From positions 7,867,001-7,931,000 of the forward strand of contig NZ_CP107783.1 in NCBI RefSeq assembly GCF_036345255.1: a DNA stretch of 64,000 bases, given 5' to 3'. The DNA comes from Streptomyces sp. NBC_00569 (GTDB lineage: Bacteria > Actinomycetota > Actinomycetes > Streptomycetales > Streptomycetaceae). Under the pieces are notes generated by a model. It saw only the letters and a program-made list of their open reading frames with translations, was not told where the DNA came from and ran no database searches. This document shows, piece by piece, positions 1 through 8,025 of this stretch (its first letter is position 1; the number at the start of each line of letters is the position of its first letter). Made by a program: the position numbers and the translations under genes.

Positions 1-1
1 G

Positions 2-826
2 CGCGACCCCCGCCACACGGCGGCCGTGCGCGACGCGATCGTCGAGGGCCTGCGCGACGGCACGCTCGTCGCCCCGCACCACCGCACCCGCGCCACCGGT
101 GTCTCCCTGGTCGGCGGCGGACCCGGCGACCCCGACCTGATCACCGTGCGCGGCCGCCGTCTCCTCGCCGAGGCGGACGTCGTCATCGCGGACCGGCTCG
201 GCCCCCGCGACCTGCTCGACGAACTCCCGCCGCACGTCGAGGTGATCGACGCGGCGAAGATCCCGTACGGCCGTTACATGGCCCAGGAGGCCATCAACAA
301 CGCGCTCATCGAGCACGCCAAGCAGGGCAAGGCCGTCGTACGCCTCAAGGGCGGCGACCCGTACGTCTTCGGCCGCGGCATGGAGGAGGCCATCGCGCTG
401 GAGGCCGAGGGCATTCCGTACACGGTCGTCCCCGGCATCTCCAGCTCGATCTCCGTCCCCGGAGCGGCGGGCATCCCGGTCACCCACCGCGGCGTCGCCC
501 ATGAGTTCACCGTGGTCAGCGGCCATGTCGCGCCCGACGACGAGCGCTCGCTCGTCGACTGGCCCGCCCTCGCCAAGCTGCGCGGCACCCTCGTCGTCCT
601 CATGGGCGTCGACAAGATCGGCAGGATCGCCGAGACCCTCATCGCGCACGGCAAGTCCGCGCAGACGCCGGTCGCCCTGGTCCAGGAGGGCACCACCGCC
701 GCCCAGCGCCGCGTGGACGCGACCCTGGAGACGGTCGAGGAGGCCGTCCGCACCCACGAGGTGCGGCCCCCGGCCGTCATCGTCATCGGCGACGTCGTCG
801 CGGTGGGCCCGCGGCGCACCGCCTGA
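2..826 (+). CDS. cobA: Uroporphyrinogen-III C-methyltransferase (C-terminal part; 5' end outside window)
   Basis: Adds two methyl groups from SAM to uroporphyrinogen III to make precorrin-2, the branch point to siroheme and cobalamin. The frame is already open at the left edge, so the true start lies outside. The first ~30 visible codons read like the tail of a precorrin-2 dehydrogenase (CysG-type) domain. The SUMT domain follows, with VGGGPGDPDL at its start, RLKGGDPYVFGRG in the middle and the VVPGISS segment. The ending (PPAVIVIGDVV) is typical, so the C-terminus is intact. The fused two-domain form is inferred from the fragment; the N-terminal domain cannot be judged. Confidence 0.9.
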   Translation, partial: RDPRHTAAVRDAIVEGLRDGTLVAPHHRTRATGVSLVGGGPGDPDLITVRGRRLLAEADVVIADRLGPRDLLDELPPHVEVIDAAKIPYGRYMAQEAINNALIEHAKQGKAVVRLKGGDPYVFGRGMEEAIALEAEGIPYTVVPGISSSISVPGAAGIPVTHRGVAHEFTVVSGHVAPDDERSLVDWPALAKLRGTLVVLMGVDKIGRIAETLIAHGKSAQTPVALVQEGTTAAQRRVDATLETVEEAVRTHEVRPPAVIVIGDVVAVGPRRTA

Positions 827-914
827 CCCGTCTCGAACCCCCACACGTAACCAGCGGTAACAGAACTCGCTCCGAGCCGTTGGCACCGCACCCAGGACAA
901 GGCAGTATCAACCT

Positions 915-1742
915 GTGGCTGAAGCTCAAGGTCTCATCACCATCGAAGATCCCGACGACCCGCGCCTGCGCGACTACACGGGCCTGACCGACGTCGAGCT
1001 CCGCCGCAGGCGCGAGCCCGCCGAGGGCCTCTTCATCGCCGAGGGCGAGAAGGTGATCAGACGGGCCAAGCAGGCCGGGTACGAGATGCGCTCCATGCTG
1101 CTCTCCGCCAAGTGGGTCGACGTCATGCGCGACGTCATCGACGAGGTCCCGGCCCCGGTCTACGCCGTGAGCCCGGACCTCGCCGAGCGCGTCACCGGCT
1201 ACCACGTGCACCGCGGCGCCCTCGCCTCGATGCAGCGCAAGCCGCTCCCGACCGCCGGTGAACTCCTCGCCACGCAGCGCCGCGTCGTCGTCATGGAAGC
1301 GGTGAACGACCACACGAACATCGGCGCCATCTTCCGCAGCGCGGCCGCGCTCGGCATGGACGCGGTCCTGCTCTCCCCGGACTGCGCCGACCCGCTCTAC
1401 CGCCGCTCGGTGAAGGTCTCCATGGGCGCCGTCTTCTCGGTCCCCTACGCGCGCCTCGAATCCTGGCCCAAGTCACTGGAGTCGGTACGCGAGGCGGGCT
1501 TCAGCCTGCTCGCTCTCACCCCCGACGAGAAGGCGAAGAGCCTCGACGAGGTGGCCCCGCACAGGATGGACCGCGTGGCCCTGATGCTCGGCGCCGAGGG
1601 CGACGGCCTCTCCACCCAGGCCTTGGTCGCCGCCGACGAATGGGTGCGCATCCCGATGGCCCACGGCGTCGACTCGCTCAACGTGGGAGCGGCTGCCGCG
1701 GTCGCGTTCTACGCGGTGGCCACCGGCAGCCCCCGGTCCTGA
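915..1742 (+). CDS. TrmH/SpoU-family RNA 2'-O-methyltransferase
   Basis: Predicted SAM-dependent methylase acting on the 2'-OH of a tRNA or rRNA nucleotide. The 275-residue protein has a substrate-binding N-terminal domain (about 35-115) and a SPOUT domain with the three family motifs: N-H/T-N-I-G-A-x-x-R at 131-141, MGAVFSVPY around 170-178, and LMLGAEGDGLS followed by IPMAHGVDSLNVGAA at 223-260. The last motif forms the knotted SAM site. The GTG start follows TATCAA with little leader. It converges on the kinase gene with only 7 bp between stops. The RNA target cannot be told from sequence. Confidence 0.9.
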   Translation: MAEAQGLITIEDPDDPRLRDYTGLTDVELRRRREPAEGLFIAEGEKVIRRAKQAGYEMRSMLLSAKWVDVMRDVIDEVPAPVYAVSPDLAERVTGYHVHRGALASMQRKPLPTAGELLATQRRVVVMEAVNDHTNIGAIFRSAAALGMDAVLLSPDCADPLYRRSVKVSMGAVFSVPYARLESWPKSLESVREAGFSLLALTPDEKAKSLDEVAPHRMDRVALMLGAEGDGLSTQALVAADEWVRIPMAHGVDSLNVGAAAAVAFYAVATGSPRS

Positions 1743-1749
1743 CCGGACC

Positions 1750-3018
1750 TCAGAGGTAGGGGCGCGGCAGCGTCTCCTGCGCGTGCACGCCGTCGCGCGG
1801 CTCACCGAGCCCGCGCGACGGCCCCTGGCAGCCCTGCGCCGCCGCGATCGCGAGCGCCACGAGCAGCGTCACCACCACGAACACGAAGAGCCGCTGGCGC
1901 AGCAGCCGCGGATTGGCGGGCCGTCGCTTCCCGGTCCCCGTCGTACGCGGCCCCTGCCGCCCGCCGTTGCTGCGGGGAGCAGCGGGGCGCGAGCCCGAAC
2001 GCGTCGTGTTGCGGGGCGCGCCCGGCCTTGTGCTGCCGCCGGTCCGTGAGGAGCCGTTGCTCGGACGGGGCGGGGGAGTGCCCTGCGGAGCGCGGCGCTG
2101 CGTGCGCTGCTCCGCGTACTGCTCGGCGAGCCGGCCCGTGGGCCGGTCGGTGTCCCCGCGCGGGGCGGGCGGCCTTGCGTCGCCGAGGCCCTGCGCCTCG
2201 CGGGCCGCGATCTCCTTGAGCCGCAGGGACAGTTGGAGCGTGCTGGGCCGCTCCGCGGGGTCCTTGGCGAGGCAGGCCCGGATCAGCGGGGACAGGGCGT
2301 CCGGTACACCGTGCAGCTGGGCCTCCTCGTGCACGACCCGGTACAGCATCACTTCGGAACTGCCGTGCCCGAAGGGCGAGTCGGCCATCGCCGCGTACGC
2401 GAGGGTGGCGCCGAGCGCGAAGACGTCCGTGGCGGGCGTGACGGCGGCGCCCCGCACCTGCTCGGGGGCGAGGAACCCGGGGGAGCCGACAGCCGTACCG
2501 ACATGGGTGAGCGTGGAGGCGCCGGTCGCCCAGGCGATGCCGAAGTCGATGATGCGCGGCCCCTTGGGCGACAGCAGGATGTTCGACGGCTTGAGGTCGC
2601 GGTGCACGACGCCCGCCTCGTGCACGGCGACGAGCCCCTCGGACAGCGCCGCACCGACCGCGGCCACGTCGGAGGCGGCCAGCGGCCCCTCCTCGGCGAC
2701 CTTGTCGTGCAGCGAGGGCCCGGGGACGTACTGGGTGGCGAACCACGGCTTGTCGGTGTCGAGATCGGCCGCGACCAGGCGGGCCGTGCAGCCGCCCCTG
2801 ATCCTGCGGGCCGCGGAGACCTCGCGCGCGAAGCGCGACCTGAACTCCTGGTCCTCCGCGAGATCGGGCCGGATCACCTTCAGCGCGACCCGCTGGCCAC
2901 GTCGGTCGGAGCCCAGATAGACGACGCCCATCCCGCCCGCGCCGAGCCGCCGGTGAATCCTGAACGAGCCGACGACACGCGGGTCCTCGCGCCTCAGGCG
3001 CATCATCGCCATGTCCAT
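1750..3018 (-). CDS. Membrane-anchored serine/threonine protein kinase (Hanks type)
   Basis: A eukaryotic-type kinase with all core motifs: glycine loop GAGGMGVVY (26-34), catalytic Lys in VALKVI (47), HRDLKPSN (139-146), DFG (158-160) and an APEQ activation-segment end. After the kinase domain comes a long basic Pro/Arg/Gly/Ser-rich linker. One membrane segment follows near residues 374-394, then only about 27 residues outside. There are no PASTA repeats or other sensor domain, so the signal it senses is unknown. ATG start; other in-frame Met codons lie at 3 and 5-6. Divergent from the small gene at 3215. Confidence 0.92.
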   Translation of the reverse strand: MDMAMMRLRREDPRVVGSFRIHRRLGAGGMGVVYLGSDRRGQRVALKVIRPDLAEDQEFRSRFAREVSAARRIRGGCTARLVAADLDTDKPWFATQYVPGPSLHDKVAEEGPLAASDVAAVGAALSEGLVAVHEAGVVHRDLKPSNILLSPKGPRIIDFGIAWATGASTLTHVGTAVGSPGFLAPEQVRGAAVTPATDVFALGATLAYAAMADSPFGHGSSEVMLYRVVHEEAQLHGVPDALSPLIRACLAKDPAERPSTLQLSLRLKEIAAREAQGLGDARPPAPRGDTDRPTGRLAEQYAEQRTQRRAPQGTPPPRPSNGSSRTGGSTRPGAPRNTTRSGSRPAAPRSNGGRQGPRTTGTGKRRPANPRLLRQRLFVFVVVTLLVALAIAAAQGCQGPSRGLGEPRDGVHAQETLPRPYL

Positions 3019-3214
3019 CCCCGCTGCCCGGTCCGTTTGACGAGCGACAGCTTACGTTTCCACGGCCGGGTGCGCGCATAGGCCGCGCCCTCGCGATCCG
3101 ATCGATTGTCAGTGCCCGGTGGGAAACTTGAGAGGTGGTCAGGGAAAGCGGGAGCGGTGCGACCCGCACCTGCCCTGATCGCCAACCATCCGTCGTAGAA
3201 GGGGGATTGGGCCT

Positions 3215-3490
3215 GTGAAGGGTGACCGAGTGGAGATAGTCGTGGACGCGGGGGACACGACGCGCACGTACGAGGTGGTGGCGAGTCGGGCGGGCCGCCG
3301 GGTCGAGACGGCGGTCCGCAGGGGCGTGGTGGAAGTGAGCGAAGTCACCCGCTCCGGATCTGTCGTGCGTACGGCACGATTCATGGCGACCCGCGTACTC
3401 GCCCTGGTCGAGCAGCCGGTGCCCAGGGAGGAGCCCTCGGAGGCGGCGGCCCGCGCCGGGCGTCCCCTCCGGGAAGACCCCGAGACCTAG
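3215..3490 (+). CDS. Small conserved hypothetical protein (91 aa)
   Basis: I do not recognise a family. The protein is soluble-looking, rich in Val, Arg and Glu, with a predicted beta-rich first half (VEIVVDAGDTTRTYEVVASR) and an acidic, Pro/Ala-rich tail. There is no signal peptide or membrane segment. The GTG start is supported by a strong AAGGGGG ribosome site nine bases upstream. It is divergent from the kinase gene, which could mean shared promoter space. No function can be inferred. Confidence 0.65.
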   Translation: MKGDRVEIVVDAGDTTRTYEVVASRAGRRVETAVRRGVVEVSEVTRSGSVVRTARFMATRVLALVEQPVPREEPSEAAARAGRPLREDPET

Positions 3491-3699
3491 CCCGAGACCT
3501 AGGTCCTCTTCTCCACCCAGGGGAGTAGGCGAAGGAGCGGCGGTCATCCTCCGGGAGGCCCGGCAATCGGTACGAGGGCATGACGCCCGTGGCGCCTGAC
3601 GCGCCTAGATTTGAGGTCAAGCGGCGGGTGCAAGCACTCGTCCCCCGAGGTCAGGTACCCGCCGCTGCCAAACCGAAGATCTTGACCGGGAGAGGAACC

Positions 3700-3906
3700 A
3701 TGGCGGACACGGCACCGCGGACGATGGTCCGCACGCAGGGACGCAGGGCATTCGCCGCGTTCGGCGGCCGTCGTTCCGAGCGCCGTCACCCCTTGGTGGC
3801 GACAGCCATGGTTCTTCCCCTGGCGGCCCTGCTCGTAGTCGTCTTCGGCGGCTGGGAAGCAGTGGTCACACAAGCGTCGTCCGTGGGCGTGATGCTGGGG
3901 CGCTGA
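3700..3906 (+). CDS. Small single-pass membrane protein (68 aa)
   Basis: Unrecognised short protein. An Arg-rich N-terminus (RTQGRRAFAAFGGRRSERR) precedes one hydrophobic segment at about 31-52 (ATAMVLPLAALLVVVFGGW), so the basic end is probably cytoplasmic. I chose the ATG preceded by GGGAGAGGAACC. An in-frame ATG 120 bases upstream has no ribosome site and would add unrelated sequence. No close operon partner. Confidence 0.6.
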   Translation: MADTAPRTMVRTQGRRAFAAFGGRRSERRHPLVATAMVLPLAALLVVVFGGWEAVVTQASSVGVMLGR

Positions 3907-4106
3907 GCGGCGCCCCAGGCCCGGAAGAGCGGTCCGGGCGGGGACATCCGGCCATGAAACCCCGTGGGGACGGGGGTGCGGCGGACGGCACATGATGGCC
4001 GCGCAGCTGGGGAGCTGCGCGGCCATTGTTCTGCCCGCGCACCGGCAGGACCCACCCGCCGGTCTCTGCATACGCTCGTGGTGACACCACCCGGGGGGAA
4101 CCACCG

Positions 4107-5054
4107 ATGACCGCATCCGTCCTGCTGCCCGCACTCACCGCCACGGCACGCCGCGCGGCGCACCCCGGTCAGGGGCCCTGCGCCTGCCCGGCCGCGGGCA
4201 CCGTACTCGCCGACCGGGCGGACGGCACGGTCGTGCGCCACGGAGACATCGTCGCCAAGGCCCACGCCCCCGGTACGGATCCCGCCGAGCTCGGCGCCCG
4301 CCTCGCCGCGGCGGCGGCACTCCCCGGCATCCTGCTGCCGCCCCTCGCCCCGGTCGCGGCGGATGTGGACGACCGGCTCGTCACCGTCTGGCCGCACGGC
4401 AGCCCCGTGGACCCCGACGCCCCCGAACACGCGCCGTGGGAGGAGGCGGCCACGCTCCTGGCCCGCCTCCACGCGGTGCCCACGGCGGAACTCCCGGGCC
4501 CGCTCCCGCCGATGCGCGGCCCGGCCAAGGCGGCTCTCGCCGTCGCGCGGCTCCTGGCCGCCGGCCCTCACCCGGCGTCCTCCCCGATCCTGCGCGCCTG
4601 GTCGGGCCTGCCGCCCTGGGCCCGCGCCGAGAGCCCCGCCCGGCACGCGTCGGCCCTGTGCCACGGCGACCTGCACCTCGGCCAGCTCGTCCGCCGCCCC
4701 GCCGGCACCGGCCCCTGGCTCCTGATCGATGTCGACGACCTCGGCACCGGAGACCCGGCCTGGGACCTCGCCCGCCCTGCTGCGTGGTTCGCGTGCGGCC
4801 TGCTTCCCGCACAGGAGTGGACGAGGTTCCTCACCGCGTACCAGGAGGCGGGCGGCGCTCCGTCGCTCCAGGGCGACCCGTGGTCCACCCTCGACGCCCC
4901 GGCCCGCGCCCTCACCGTCCAGACCGCGGCGCTTGCCGTGGCCAAGGCCGTCGCGGCCGGCCGGGCGCTCGACGAGGCGGAGGAGGCCATGGTCGACGCC
5001 TGTGACCGAATGGCAGCGGTACCGGCCGAGTTGGCACACGGCGTGGCGAAGTAG
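4107..5054 (+). CDS. Aminoglycoside phosphotransferase (APH)-fold kinase
   Basis: Predicted small-molecule or protein kinase of the APH/choline-kinase fold. The catalytic loop reads CHGDLHLGQL (H186, D188, H190) and the metal motif IDVDDLGTGDPAWDLARP lies at 208-224. The nucleotide-binding N-lobe is short, with VVRHGDIVAKAH supplying the probable Lys. Length 315. The ATG follows GGGGGGAA by a proper gap; an open frame upstream lacks such a site. Nothing nearby points to antibiotic resistance, so the substrate is unknown and a resistance role should not be assumed. Confidence 0.82.
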   Translation: MTASVLLPALTATARRAAHPGQGPCACPAAGTVLADRADGTVVRHGDIVAKAHAPGTDPAELGARLAAAAALPGILLPPLAPVAADVDDRLVTVWPHGSPVDPDAPEHAPWEEAATLLARLHAVPTAELPGPLPPMRGPAKAALAVARLLAAGPHPASSPILRAWSGLPPWARAESPARHASALCHGDLHLGQLVRRPAGTGPWLLIDVDDLGTGDPAWDLARPAAWFACGLLPAQEWTRFLTAYQEAGGAPSLQGDPWSTLDAPARALTVQTAALAVAKAVAAGRALDEAEEAMVDACDRMAAVPAELAHGVAK

Positions 5055-5123
5055 GGTGCAACGGACCGATGCCGGGAAGTGTTCCGGCGAAGAAGTGCCG
5101 AACGGCGAGGAGTTGAGCCGACC

Positions 5124-5408
5124 ATGCAGTGCCCCAAGTGTCATGCACCGATGCACACGTACAACCGCAATGGCGTCCAGATCGAGCAGTGCAGCGGCTG
5201 CCGGGGGATATTCCTCGACTACGGCGAGCTGGAGTCCCTGACGCGCCTCGAGTCCCAGTGGCAGCAACAGGTGCCGCCGGCGCCTCCGGCCCCGCAGGCG
5301 TACCCGTCGGCCCCCGCCCCCGCCTGGGGTGCCCCGCACCACGGCGGTCACCACGGTCACCACGGCCACCACAAGGGCGGCTTCGGCCGGATGCTCTTCT
5401 CCTCCTGA
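5124..5408 (+). CDS. TFIIB-type zinc-ribbon protein with His-rich tail
   Basis: A 94-residue protein starting with a zinc ribbon, CPKC (3-6) and CSGC (23-26). The GIFLDYGELESL segment is typical of the bacterial zf-TFIIB family, followed by a helix. A Pro/Ala linker leads to a His/Gly-rich stretch (about 77-88, repeated HHGH units) that may bind metal. GAGGAG precedes the ATG. The function of the family is not established. The frame ends just before a strong hairpin shared with the tRNA operon. Confidence 0.8.
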   Translation: MQCPKCHAPMHTYNRNGVQIEQCSGCRGIFLDYGELESLTRLESQWQQQVPPAPPAPQAYPSAPAPAWGAPHHGGHHGHHGHHKGGFGRMLFSS

Positions 5409-5423
5409 GCCGCCCTGCACATG

Positions 5424-5457
5424 AAGAAGCCCCCGGCCGAAAGGCTGGGGGCTTCTT
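5424..5457. terminator. Bidirectional hairpin terminator
   Basis: A 15-bp stem (AAGAAGCCCCCGGCC against GGCTGGGGGCTTCTT, one G-U pair) closes on a GAAA tetraloop. It lies between the zinc-ribbon gene on the plus strand and the tRNA operon on the minus strand and could end both. Confidence 0.85.
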
Positions 5458-5462
5458 GAGTG

Positions 5463-5534
5463 TGCGCGATACTGGGATTGAACCAGTGACCTCTTCCGTG
5501 TCAGGGAAGCGCTCTCCCGCTGAGCTAATCGCGC
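5463..5534 (-). tRNA. tRNA-Val(GAC), copy 1
   Basis: Complete 72-nt cloverleaf: acceptor GCGCGAU with AUCGCGC, anticodon stem CUUCC/GGAAG, loop CUGACAC with anticodon GAC, and a T-arm with GUUCAAUC. Discriminator A; CCA is not encoded. Last gene of the minus-strand tRNA operon. Confidence 0.95.
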
Positions 5535-5576
5535 GGGACGGACCAGACTGTATCAGGACCCGTGAGTGGTACTGCG

Positions 5577-5648
5577 TGCGCGATACTGGGATTGAACCAG
5601 TGACCTCTTCCGTGTCAGGGAAGCGCTCTCCCGCTGAGCTAATCGCGC
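5577..5648 (-). tRNA. tRNA-Val(GAC), copy 2
   Basis: Identical in mature sequence to copy 1 (72 nt, acceptor GCGCGAU/AUCGCGC, anticodon GAC, discriminator A). It is separated from copy 1 by a 42-bp spacer. Confidence 0.95.
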
Positions 5649-5691
5649 GGGGTTTCGGACCGTCGGGAAGATGACCTTCGCGATGATCCAG

Positions 5692-5763
5692 TGGACGATA
5701 CTGGGATTGAACCAGTGACCTCTTCCGTGTCAGGGAAGCGCTCTCCCGCTGAGCTAATCGTCC
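5692..5763 (-). tRNA. tRNA-Val(GAC), copy 3, variant acceptor stem
   Basis: Body identical to the other two Val(GAC) genes, but the acceptor stem is GGACGAU paired with AUCGUCC, so both strands of the stem have changed together. 72 nt, discriminator A, no encoded CCA. Probably functional. Confidence 0.94.
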
Positions 5764-5767
5764 TTGG

Positions 5768-5838
5768 AGGTGGAGACGGGATTTGAACCCGTGTAGACGG
5801 CTTTGCAGGCCGTTGCCTCGCCTCTCGGCCACTCCACC
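5768..5838 (-). tRNA. tRNA-Cys(GCA)
   Basis: 71-nt cloverleaf with acceptor GGUGGAG/CUCCACC, anticodon loop CUGCAAA (GCA) and discriminator U, the identity base expected for cysteine tRNAs. Lies four bases upstream of the variant Val gene. Confidence 0.95.
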
Positions 5839-5875
5839 AGGAGTGTGGGGGTTCGGGAAGATCCCCCACTTCCTG

Positions 5876-5948
5876 AGCGGACGACCAGGTTCGAACTGGC
5901 GACCTCAACCTTGGCAAGGTTGCGCTCTACCAACTGAGCTACGTCCGC
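5876..5948 (-). tRNA. tRNA-Gly(GCC)
   Basis: 73-nt cloverleaf: acceptor GCGGACG/CGUCCGC, anticodon stem CAACC/GGUUG, loop UUGCCAA with anticodon GCC, discriminator U. First gene of the Gly-Cys-Val-Val-Val operon. Confidence 0.95.
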
Positions 5949-5990
5949 TTGTCGTTTCCGTTTCGCTTGCGCGTCCCGGCGACGTGTTGA

Positions 5991-6018
5991 ACTCTAGCGG
6001 ATTCCTGGGCCAGTACAA
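5991..6018 (-). promoter_or_regulatory. Candidate promoter of the tRNA operon
   Basis: On the minus strand TTGTAC and TAGAGT are separated by 16 bases, about 40 bases before tRNA-Gly. This fits the -35/-10 pattern of the main vegetative sigma factor. No start-site data, so it is an inference. Confidence 0.5.
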
Positions 6019-6093
6019 AAACGCGTTTGCGCAGCGTGCTGCGGTGCGACCGCCCCAGGTCACGCGGGGGACACCCGCCATAGACTCGAAGAC

Positions 6094-7149
6094 GTGCGCG
6101 ACCTCCCTCACGACCTGCCCCCTCTGGCCCGCTTCGGCGGTCTCGTAGCGACCGAGTTGCGCGACGTGACCAGCGATCCCGAGGCCCTGGACTCCGCCGG
6201 CTTCTGGGCCGTGTCCGCGGACTTCGAGGGCCGTCTTGTGTGTGCCCGCTTCGACTCCGTACGGGAGGAGCCCGTGCCCGCCCCGGTCCCCGGGGCCTGG
6301 CAGGGGCCCGCGGCCGGTGACTGGACGTCGTCCCTCGACCGGGCCGCGTACACCGAGGGCGTCCGCAGGATCCGCGCCCTCATCGCGGCCGGCGACGTCT
6401 ATCAGGCCAATCTCTGCCGCGTCATGTCCGCGCCCCTCCCCCCGCGCGCGGACGTGGACGCCCTCACGGCGCTCCTCGCGCGCGGCAACCCGGCCCCCTA
6501 CGCGGGGACCATCCGCCTTCCCGAGCACGGCGTGGAGATAGCCACCGCGTCCCCTGAACTCTTCCTGAGCCGCACCGGGCGGACCGTCGAGTCCGGACCG
6601 ATCAAGGGCACGGGCCGTACCGAGGCGGACCTCCTGGAGAAGGACTACGCGGAGAACGTGATGATCGTGGACCTGGTCCGCAACGATCTCGGACGCGTCT
6701 GCGCGACCGGCTCCGTGACCGTCCCGGAGCTGTGCGTCGTGGAGAAGCACCCGGGCCTCGTCCACCTCGTCTCCACCGTCCGCGGTGAACTGCGCGACGG
6801 CGCGGGCTGGCGTGACCTGCTCGACGCCGCGTTCCCGCCCGGCTCGGTCACCGGAGCGCCCAAGTCCAGCGCCCTGCGCATCATCGACGCCCTGGAGACG
6901 GCGCCCCGAGGTCCGTACTGCGGCGGCATCGGATGGGTCGACGCCGACCGGGGCACCGGCGAGCTGGCCGTCGGCATCCGCACCTTCTGGGCCGACCGGG
7001 CCGAGGGCGTCCTGAGGTTCGGCACCGGCGCCGGAATCACCTGGGGATCCGACCCCGAAGGTGAGTGGCGGGAGACCGAACTGAAGGCTTCTCGGCTGCT
7101 CGCGGTAGCGTCGGGTACGTACCAGGAAAGTGGAGGGATCCCTACGTGA
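6094..7149 (+). CDS. pabB: Aminodeoxychorismate synthase component I (PabB-like, chorismate-binding)
   Basis: Predicted to aminate chorismate to 4-amino-4-deoxychorismate, the first step to p-aminobenzoate and folate. The 351-residue protein is the short form, essentially only the chorismate-binding domain: AAGDVYQANLCR (about 102-113), GPIKGTGRTE (about 169-178, with the Lys typical of PabB rather than anthranilate synthase), ENVMIVDLVRNDLGRV, and PPGSVTGAPK...GPYCGGIGWVD. No glutaminase is encoded nearby, so a separate PabA-type subunit is expected. The GTG lacks a ribosome site but has TAGACT seven bases upstream, suggesting a leaderless message. It overlaps the next gene. Confidence 0.88.
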   Translation: MRDLPHDLPPLARFGGLVATELRDVTSDPEALDSAGFWAVSADFEGRLVCARFDSVREEPVPAPVPGAWQGPAAGDWTSSLDRAAYTEGVRRIRALIAAGDVYQANLCRVMSAPLPPRADVDALTALLARGNPAPYAGTIRLPEHGVEIATASPELFLSRTGRTVESGPIKGTGRTEADLLEKDYAENVMIVDLVRNDLGRVCATGSVTVPELCVVEKHPGLVHLVSTVRGELRDGAGWRDLLDAAFPPGSVTGAPKSSALRIIDALETAPRGPYCGGIGWVDADRGTGELAVGIRTFWADRAEGVLRFGTGAGITWGSDPEGEWRETELKASRLLAVASGTYQESGGIPT

Positions 7150-7967
7150 AGATCTGGCTCGACGGCACACTGCAGGACCTCGAGGCCGCCCGTGTCTCGG
7201 TGTTCGACCACGGCCTGACTGTGGGCGACGGCATTTTCGAGACCGTGAAGTCGGTCGACGGGAAGCCGTTCGCGCTGACCCGCCACCTGGACCGGCTCGC
7301 CCGCTCCGCGCGCGGTCTCGGTCTGCCCGAGCCCGACCTCGACGAGGTGCGCCGGGCCTGCGACGCCGTCCTCGAGGCCAACCCGATGCCGCTCGGCCGG
7401 CTGCGGATCACGTACACCGGAGGGCTCTCCCCGCTGGGGTCGGACCGCGGTGAGCACGGGCCGACACTGGTGGTCGCCCTCGGCGAGGCCGCCCGGCGCC
7501 CCGACTCCACCGCCACGGTCACGGTCCCGTGGACGCGCAACGAACGCGGCGCGCTCACCGGCCTGAAGACCACCTCGTACGCGGAGAACGTCGTCGCGCT
7601 CGCTCGCGCGCGCGAACAGGGCGCTTCCGAGGCGCTGTTCGCCAACACGGTGGGTCAGCTCTGCGAGGGCACGGGGTCGAACGTCTTCGTCGTCCTCGAC
7701 GGCGAGATCCACACCCCGCCGGTCGCCTCCGGCTGCCTGGCGGGCATCACCCGCGCGCTGACCGTCGAGTGGACCGGCGCCAAGGAGACCGATCTGCCGC
7801 TGGACGTCCTGGAGCGCGCCGACGAGATCTTCCTGACGTCCACGCTGCGCGACGTGCAGGGCGTGCACCGGGTCGACGGACGCGAGCTGCCCGGCGCGCC
7901 CGGTCCCGTCACGGCCAAGGCGATGCGCGTCTTCGACGAGCGCGCGGCGGACGACCTCGACCCGTAG
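7146..7967 (+). CDS. pabC: Aminotransferase class IV, probable 4-amino-4-deoxychorismate lyase
   Basis: PLP enzyme of fold type IV, 273 residues. It starts at a GTG inside the GTGA overlap with the chorismate-binding gene, preceded by GTGGAGGG. Family features are FDHGLTVGDGIFETV near 20-34, the PLP Lys in LTGLKTTSYAEN, EALFANTVGQLCEGTGSNVF and an end resembling IFLTSTLRDVQGV. Translational coupling to the PabB-like gene makes aminodeoxychorismate lyase (releasing pyruvate and p-aminobenzoate) the best reading. A branched-chain or D-amino acid transaminase is the alternative from sequence alone. Confidence 0.85.
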   Translation: MKIWLDGTLQDLEAARVSVFDHGLTVGDGIFETVKSVDGKPFALTRHLDRLARSARGLGLPEPDLDEVRRACDAVLEANPMPLGRLRITYTGGLSPLGSDRGEHGPTLVVALGEAARRPDSTATVTVPWTRNERGALTGLKTTSYAENVVALARAREQGASEALFANTVGQLCEGTGSNVFVVLDGEIHTPPVASGCLAGITRALTVEWTGAKETDLPLDVLERADEIFLTSTLRDVQGVHRVDGRELPGAPGPVTAKAMRVFDERAADDLDP

Positions 7968-8025
7968 ACAGGACGACTCCTGATCCGGGTGACACGGTGG
8001 TCGCAGGGCGGGTAGAACACCCCTG

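Noticed and set aside
1802..3547. 581-codon minus-strand frame
   Set aside because: Frame shadow of the kinase gene; composition is Arg/Pro/Gly-rich, as in wrong frames.
4107..5054. Antibiotic resistance gene (APH)
   Set aside because: Only the kinase fold is shared; no resistance context or strong match to a named enzyme, so called as APH-fold of unknown substrate.
5129..5674. Plus-strand frame with VRDTGIEPVTSSV repeats
   Set aside because: Translation of the antisense strand of tRNA-Val genes, a well-known false protein family.
5463..5763. Repeated sequences as a CRISPR or mobile repeat
   Set aside because: Repeats are tRNA genes with perfect cloverleaf folds; no spacers or cas genes.
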